From the NCBI GenBank assembly GCA_902506565.1, contig LR732703.1, forward strand, positions 3,764,256 to 3,828,255: a stretch of DNA of 64,000 bases, given 5' to 3'. Both the position numbers and the translations under genes were made by a program. The notes beneath the pieces are model-generated. The model had not been told where the DNA came from, searched no databases, and saw only the letters and a program-made list of their open reading frames with translations. Of the stretch, positions 61,173 through 64,000 are shown one piece after another. This DNA comes from Burkholderiales bacterium 8X (lineage in GTDB: Bacteria > Pseudomonadota > Gammaproteobacteria > Burkholderiales > Burkholderiaceae_C). How positions within the stretch are numbered: position 1 is the stretch's first letter; every line of letters starts with the position of its first letter.

Positions 61173-61922
61173 ATGCACAAACTGGTATTGATCCGCCACG
61201 GCGAATCGACCTGGAATCTCGAAAACCGCTTCACCGGCTGGACCGATGTCGACCTGACCGAAACCGGCATCGAACAAGCCAAGCAGGCCGGGCGCCTCCT
61301 GAAGGCCGAGGGATACGACTTCGACGTGGCCTATACCAGTGTCCTGAAGCGCGCCACCCGCACCCTCTGGCACACCCTGGACGAACTCGATCGGACCTGG
61401 CTGCCGGTGGTGCATTCCTGGCGCCTGAACGAGCGGCACTACGGCGGCCTGCAAGGTCTCAACAAGGCGGAGACCGCCAAGAAATACGGCGACGAGCAGG
61501 TACTGATCTGGCGCCGGAGCTACAGCGTGCCGCCGCCGCCGCTCGAAGCCGACGACCCACGCAGCGAGCGCGGCGACCTGCGCTATGCCAAGCTCTCGGC
61601 CGAGCAGATCCCGCTGACCGAATGTCTGAGGGACACCGTGGCCCGTGTCATGCCCTTCTGGAACGAATCGATGGCGCCCGCGATTCGTGCGGGGCGCCGC
61701 CTGGTGGTGGCCGCGCACGGGAATTCGATCCGCGCGCTGGTCAAGTACCTGGACGGCATCTCGGACGACGAGATCGTCGGGCTCAACATCCCGAACGGCA
61801 TTCCGCTGGTCTACGAACTCAACGACGATCTGAAGCCTTTGCGCCACTACTATCTGGGTGACGCCGCGGCGGCCGAGAAGGCGGCCGCGGCGGTCGCCGC
61901 CCAGAGCCGCAGCAAGGGCTGA
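61173..61922 (+). CDS. gpmA: 2,3-bisphosphoglycerate-dependent phosphoglycerate mutase
   Basis: 249 residues, standard. Interconverts 3- and 2-phosphoglycerate in glycolysis. Phospho-His in [20 protein letters not shown] (His9), second His in [12 protein letters not shown], and [14 protein letters not shown] are intact. The C-terminal ~15 residues are a short Ala-rich tail. Divergent from the rhodanese gene, followed by the S41 peptidase gene. Confidence 0.98.
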   Translation: MHKLVLIRHGESTWNLENRFTGWTDVDLTETGIEQAKQAGRLLKAEGYDFDVAYTSVLKRATRTLWHTLDELDRTWLPVVHSWRLNERHYGGLQGLNKAETAKKYGDEQVLIWRRSYSVPPPPLEADDPRSERGDLRYAKLSAEQIPLTECLRDTVARVMPFWNESMAPAIRAGRRLVVAAHGNSIRALVKYLDGISDDEIVGLNIPNGIPLVYELNDDLKPLRHYYLGDAAAAEKAAAAVAAQSRSKG

Positions 61923-62020
61923 AATATGACGCGTTGCCAGGGGGGACTCGCGGAACCTCGGCACGCAATTCGCTTCCAAGCTGTGTATATTGGTTCGCCA
62001 GCCGACAAGGACACTCACAC

Positions 62021-63463
62021 ATGGGCCAGAAACTCAAGATCACCGGCTGGGTAGCAGCCGGCGCCGTTGCCGGCGTGCTCACCACCGTCTCGCTCCAGAC
62101 GGTCGCACGCGGCTCGCTGGCACCTTTGCCCCTCGAGGAACTGCAGCAGCTCGCAGCGGTCTTCGGAATGGTCAAGAGCGACTACGTCGAGGCGGTCGAC
62201 GAAAAGAAACTGATCTCGGACGCGATTTCCGGCATGGTCGCCGGGCTCGACCCACATTCGCAGTACTTCGACAAGAAGTCCTTCAAGGAATTTCGCGAGG
62301 GCACCACCGGCCGCTTCGTCGGCGTGGGCATCGAGATTTCGCAGGAAGACGGCCTCATCAAGGTGGTGTCGCCGATCGAGGGCTCGCCGGCATTCCGGGC
62401 CGGGCTCAAGCCGAACGACCTGATCACCAAGATCGACGACACCGCGGTTCGCGGGCTTTCGCTCAACGAAGCCGTCAAGCGGATGCGCGGCGAAGCCAGC
62501 ACCAAGGTGCTGCTGACGATCTTCCGCAAGGACGAGAACCGTACCTTCCCGGTCACCATCACCCGCGAAGAAATCCGAACCCAGTCGGTTCGCGGCAAGG
62601 TCATGGAACCCGGCTACGCCTGGATCCGGCTGTCGCAGTTCCAGGAGCGGACGGTCGACGACTTCGTCAAGAAGGTCGACGAGATCTACAAGCAGGACCC
62701 CAACCTCAAGGGCCTGGTGCTCGACCTGCGCAACGACCCGGGCGGCTTGCTCGACGCGGCCGTTGCCATTTCGGCTGCCTTCCTGCCCCAGAACGTCACC
62801 GTGGTTTCCACCGACGGCCAGTTGCCCGAGAGCAAGTCGGTCTTCAAGGCCGCGCCGGAGTTCTACCAGCGCCGCGCCGGTAGCGACCCGCTGCGCTCCC
62901 TGCCTGCCGCGCTCAAGACCGTCCCGCTGGTGGTGCTGGTCAACGAAGGCTCCGCCTCCGCAAGCGAAATCGTGGCCGGCGCCCTGCAGGACCACAAGCG
63001 CGCGACGGTCATGGGCAGCCAGACCTTCGGCAAGGGATCGGTCCAGACCGTGCGGCCGCTCGGCCCCGACACCGGCCTCAAGATCACCACCGCTCGCTAC
63101 TACACGCCGAGCGGCACGTCGATCCAGGCCAAGGGCATCGTGCCCAACGTGCTGATCGACGAGAGCGCCGAGGGCAGCCCCTTCGCCGCCCTGCGGATGC
63201 GCGAAGCCGACCTCGAGAAGCATTTGGCGAGCGGCCAGGGCCCCGAAAGCAAGGATCCGGAGCGCGAGAAGGCACGCGACGAGGCGCGCAAGCGGCTCGA
63301 GGAAGAGGCCAAGAAGCCGCCGCAGGACCGCAAGGTGCCCGAGTTCGGAACCGACAAGGACTTCCCGCTGGTGCAGGCGCTCAACCGGCTGAAGGGTGCG
63401 CCCGTGCTGGTGAGTAAGACCCAGGTCATCGTCGACAACAAGGAAGAAAAGAAGGAAAACTGA
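62021..63463 (+). CDS. S41 family C-terminal processing peptidase
   Basis: 480-residue carboxyl-terminal protease (CtpA/Prc-like). An N-terminal signal/anchor (KITGWVAAGAVAGVLTTVSL), a PDZ domain around ~85-165 (IKVVSPIEGSPAFRAGLKPND), and the protease domain with the catalytic Ser in EGSASASEIVAGAL (~315) and Lys in SQTFGKGSVQT (~340). The last ~80 residues are Lys/Glu-rich. Acts in the periplasm. Start MGQKLKI is preferred; an open upstream extension overlaps non-coding sequence. Confidence 0.95.
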   Translation: MGQKLKITGWVAAGAVAGVLTTVSLQTVARGSLAPLPLEELQQLAAVFGMVKSDYVEAVDEKKLISDAISGMVAGLDPHSQYFDKKSFKEFREGTTGRFVGVGIEISQEDGLIKVVSPIEGSPAFRAGLKPNDLITKIDDTAVRGLSLNEAVKRMRGEASTKVLLTIFRKDENRTFPVTITREEIRTQSVRGKVMEPGYAWIRLSQFQERTVDDFVKKVDEIYKQDPNLKGLVLDLRNDPGGLLDAAVAISAAFLPQNVTVVSTDGQLPESKSVFKAAPEFYQRRAGSDPLRSLPAALKTVPLVVLVNEGSASASEIVAGALQDHKRATVMGSQTFGKGSVQTVRPLGPDTGLKITTARYYTPSGTSIQAKGIVPNVLIDESAEGSPFAALRMREADLEKHLASGQGPESKDPEREKARDEARKRLEEEAKKPPQDRKVPEFGTDKDFPLVQALNRLKGAPVLVSKTQVIVDNKEEKKEN

Positions 63464-63494
63464 GCCGCGCTCGGGCGGCGTGGCGCGGGTACGC

Positions 63495-64000
63495 ATGGAC
63501 GACCAAGACCTGCTGCGTTATTCGCGCCACATCCTTCTCGAGGAATTCGGCATCGACGGACAGGAGCGCGTCAGCGCCGGCCATGTGCTGGTGATCGGCG
63601 CCGGTGGGCTGGGATCCCCTGCCCTCCTGTACCTCGCGGCTGCCGGCGTCGGTCGCATCACCATCGTCGACGACGATCGGGTCGACCTCACGAATCTTCA
63701 GCGACAGATCGCGCATTCGACCGAGCGCGTCGATGCGCCCAAGGTGCGATCGGCTGCCGAAGCCATGCGCGCCCTCAATCCCACGATCCGGATCGACTGC
63801 GTCGAGCAGCGTGCATCGCCGACGGAACTGCGCACGCTGGTCGCCGAGGCGGACGTGGTGCTCGACTGCTCGGACAACTTCGCCACTCGGCATGCGATCA
63901 ACCAGGCTTGCGTTTCGGCCGGCCGTCCGCTGGTGGCAGGGGCTGCGATCCGCTTCGATGGGCAGTTGAGCGTCTACGACTCGCGCGATGCCTCATCGCC
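63495..64000 (+). CDS. moeB: HesA/MoeB/ThiF family adenylyltransferase (partial)
   Basis: The first 168 residues are in the window; the gene runs off the right edge. It activates the C-terminus of a ubiquitin-like sulfur carrier (MoaD or ThiS) by adenylation. Seen: LLRYSRHILLEEFGIDGQER, the ATP site VLVIGAGGLGSPALLYLAAAG (given here in part), and VDLTNLQRQIAHSTERVDAPK. MoeB is the more likely identity because the upstream S41 protease and gpmA genes are typical neighbours of moeB in this group. A molybdopterin role would fit the molybdoenzymes in the window. Confidence 0.9.
   Translation, partial: MDDQDLLRYSRHILLEEFGIDGQERVSAGHVLVIGAGGLGSPALLYLAAAGVGRITIVDDDRVDLTNLQRQIAHSTERVDAPKVRSAAEAMRALNPTIRIDCVEQRASPTELRTLVAEADVVLDCSDNFATRHAINQACVSAGRPLVAGAAIRFDGQLSVYDSRDASS

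Overview
The window is GC-rich (roughly two thirds G+C), densely coded bacterial chromosome. The housekeeping order (serS, an L-serine/threonine dehydratase, ispH, an SlpA-type FKBP, radC, Smr; metG; DUF3460-scpA; gpsA-secB-grxC-rhodanese-gpmA-S41 protease-moeB), the Bug-type receptor and the formate dehydrogenase clusters point to a betaproteobacterium of the Burkholderiales, family Comamonadaceae, most like Variovorax. That placement rests on family knowledge and was not tested by a search. No insertion sequence, prophage, CRISPR array, rRNA or origin is seen. Only one tRNA is present. No gene-free stretch exceeds 300 bases.

Region 1 (1-9251) looks like a catabolic island. It holds an NMT1-type ABC binding protein (cut by the left edge), an aldehyde dehydrogenase with a cupin, a divergent alpha/beta hydrolase with an L-aspartate dehydrogenase-like protein, a TetR repressor, and a three-subunit molybdenum hydroxylase. 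The same palindrome, TTGAC-N6-GTCAA, lies in front of three of its promoters and in one case covers a -35 box, so the TetR protein probably controls the whole set. The substrate is unknown.

Region 2 (9248-17132) has a bile-acid-symporter-like transporter with a divergent LysR gene, then housekeeping genes. A tRNA-Ser(CGA) lies directly downstream of serS and has a strong terminator. Region 3 (17179-25322) is a LacI-controlled operon: binding protein, two permeases, ATPase, cytoplasmic Cys-type sulfatase and its formylglycine-generating enzyme. It forms a self-contained uptake-and-desulfation system with two matching operators in the control region. Region 4 (25372-32739) has an FtsX-type permease and a LysR-tcuA-tcuB-Bug receptor cluster for tricarballylate-like acids.

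Region 5 (32774-49508) carries two formate dehydrogenases on the minus strand. One is a Tat-exported FDH3-type enzyme with beta and gamma subunits, TorD-like chaperone, Tat-target protein, polyferredoxin, DUF3305/DUF3306 proteins, two unknown exported proteins and FdhD. The other is a soluble NAD-linked FdsA with a fused FdsG-FdsB. An FHA protein sits between them. These genes contain several in-frame short tandem repeats.

Region 6 (49634-64000) is mostly housekeeping (apbC, metG, scpA, gpsA, secB, grxC, gpmA, ctpA-like, moeB at the right edge), with a Tat-exported bicovalent flavoprotein oxidase, a GNAT protein, a YceH protein, small lipoproteins and an orphan hydrophilic 98-residue protein.
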